Shown: piece by piece, positions 63,133 to 64,000 of the stretch
Layout of the letters: each line of letters begins with the position of its first letter
Numbering within the stretch: position 1 is the first letter of the stretch
Origin: Cyanophora paradoxa
Lineage: Eukaryota; Glaucocystophyceae; Cyanophorales; Cyanophoraceae
DNA length: 64,000 nucleotides
Assembly: GCA_004431415.1 (NCBI GenBank)
Contig: QPMI01000022.1
Location: forward strand, 434,001-498,000
Reading direction: 5' to 3'
Translations under genes and position numbers: made by a program
The notes under the pieces: model-generated
The model's input: only the letters and a program-made list of their open reading frames with translations
Told to the model about the DNA's origin: nothing
The model's database searches: none

Positions 63133-64000
63133 ATGGCGACCGCGCCAGCCGTGCGGTCAAAGATAACGCCGCTGCCGGATCCGGACGACCCGCACGATGT
63201 GGAGGTCGCACGGCCGCCGGGTGTACAGCCCGCGGAGGTTCTCCGGGCGGCTAGCGGCTCCTCGAGCTCACAGAGCGTCAAGCCAGCCCCTCAGGCACCA
63301 GCCGAGCACGCTACGCAGTTCCGAAGGGTCCTGTTCAACGATGCGGCCGCGAACGCTCTGCACAAGTTCTGCAACAACGTGCGGGAGCTCCAGGCCCCTT
63401 GGCGTGGCCGCCCCGCTGAGCAGCTCCGCAGGTCATCATCACGTCCAAGTACACGCTGCTCAACTTCATCCCCAAGAACCTGTTTGAGCAATTCCGGCGC
63501 ATAGCCAACATCTACTTCCTTATCATCGCCATCCTACAGGCTTGCCCCCAGCGGGCGCATGCGCAGGCGCCTTGCGGCGTTAGCTAACGAGCCCTTCGAC
63601 CCCCGCAGGTCTCCACCGACCTCTCCCCAACCTACGAGTACTCCACCCTGATCCCACTATGCATCGTGCTTGGAATTACCGTGCGTGCCGCCCCCCCGCA
63701 CCCGCCGCCACGCACGTAACCGACCGCGGCCCTGCCGCCCGCAGATGATCAAGGAGGGATACGAGGACTGGGTGCGTGCCTGCCGCCGCAGGACGGGCCG
63801 TGCGCCTCTCTCCTGCCTGCGGCATCCGACGCGCCCCGCAGAAACGCCACAAGTCGGACCACAAGGTCAACATGAGCGTCGCGAAGGTCCTCCGCGGCGG
63901 CAGCTTCGAGGACGTGCTCTGGAAGAACGGTGCGCGGCTAATGCAGCGCAGCGCGTCGCGGCGCGGCGCGGCTAACCCGCGCCGGCGCAGTGGTCGTGGG
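63133..64000 (+). CDS. P4-type phospholipid-flippase ATPase, 5' part (runs off window)
   Basis: The ATG at 63133 opens a polar N-terminus. Conserved family blocks then appear over several short exons: [19 protein letters not shown] (about 63320), [20 protein letters not shown] with [14 protein letters not shown] (about 63435–63540), [24 protein letters not shown] (about 63609–63680), MIKEGYEDW (63745) and [20 protein letters not shown] (about 63840). The start of the next exon after GCGCAG closes the window. The N-x-I-x-T-S-K-Y and [15 protein letters not shown] motifs are diagnostic of P4-ATPases, which move aminophospholipids from the outer to the cytosolic leaflet. The catalytic DKTGT lies beyond the window. 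Intron donors GTGCGT/GTGCGC and acceptors CGCAG are clear. Confidence 0.88.

Overview
The window is a GC-rich, intron-rich nuclear segment from a unicellular eukaryote. Spliceosomal introns are short and mostly GT–AG (donors often GTGCGC, acceptors often GCGCAG). Recognisable gene families include F-box/LRR, CCCH, SAM–TIR, cyclic-nucleotide-binding, EF-hand, small Tim, Sec20, RlmN-type and P4-ATPase proteins. The lineage cannot be fixed from sequence alone. A protist alga or heterotrophic flagellate fits; an AT-rich virophage-type provirus in a very GC-rich host is known, for example, from Cafeteria, but that is only an analogy.

Layout. 1–13.6 kb: an F-box/LRR gene (about 1.9–5.0 kb), a TPR/CCCH zinc-finger gene (6.3–9.0 kb), duplicated LRR exon debris (9.4–9.9 kb) and a second F-box/LRR gene (11.5–13.6 kb). 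13,604–26,673: an AT-rich integrated Polinton-like virus/virophage-type element with 329-bp terminal inverted repeats (TIRs) that look identical by eye, and a 6-bp target duplication TGCCGG. It carries a zinc-ribbon protein, packaging ATPase, double-jelly-roll major capsid protein, minor capsid/penton-like protein, two unknown proteins, a protein-primed-type B-family polymerase, an SF1 helicase and an rve integrase. 27.4–64 kb: LRR–SAM–TIR gene (−), tandem cyclic-nucleotide-binding gene (−), coiled-coil gene (+), EF-hand protein (−), Tim10-like gene (+), LEA-like Ala-rich protein (−), an unassigned 4-kb stretch, a large FN3/Ser-Pro-rich membrane protein (+), Sec20 (+), RlmN-like radical SAM enzyme (−), an unknown gene (−) and the start of a P4-ATPase (+).

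The most informative structure is the element. It sits inside the last coding exon of the second F-box/LRR gene. Removing it with one target copy rejoins an open frame of 31 further codons ending in a natural stop. The element has itself been invaded by a 1.64-kb GC-rich Helitron-like element (19,400–21,041). A shorter, inverted, collinear relative of that element lies at 1,034–1,531, so it is a resident host repeat. The polymerase and helicase look like one protein split by a single-base frame change exactly at the helicase Walker A motif, so the provirus may be decaying, or it may use frameshifting, or the base may be a sequencing error.

Gene structures of multi-exon host genes were read by eye from frame and splice signals. 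Outer limits are approximate unless exon coordinates are given.
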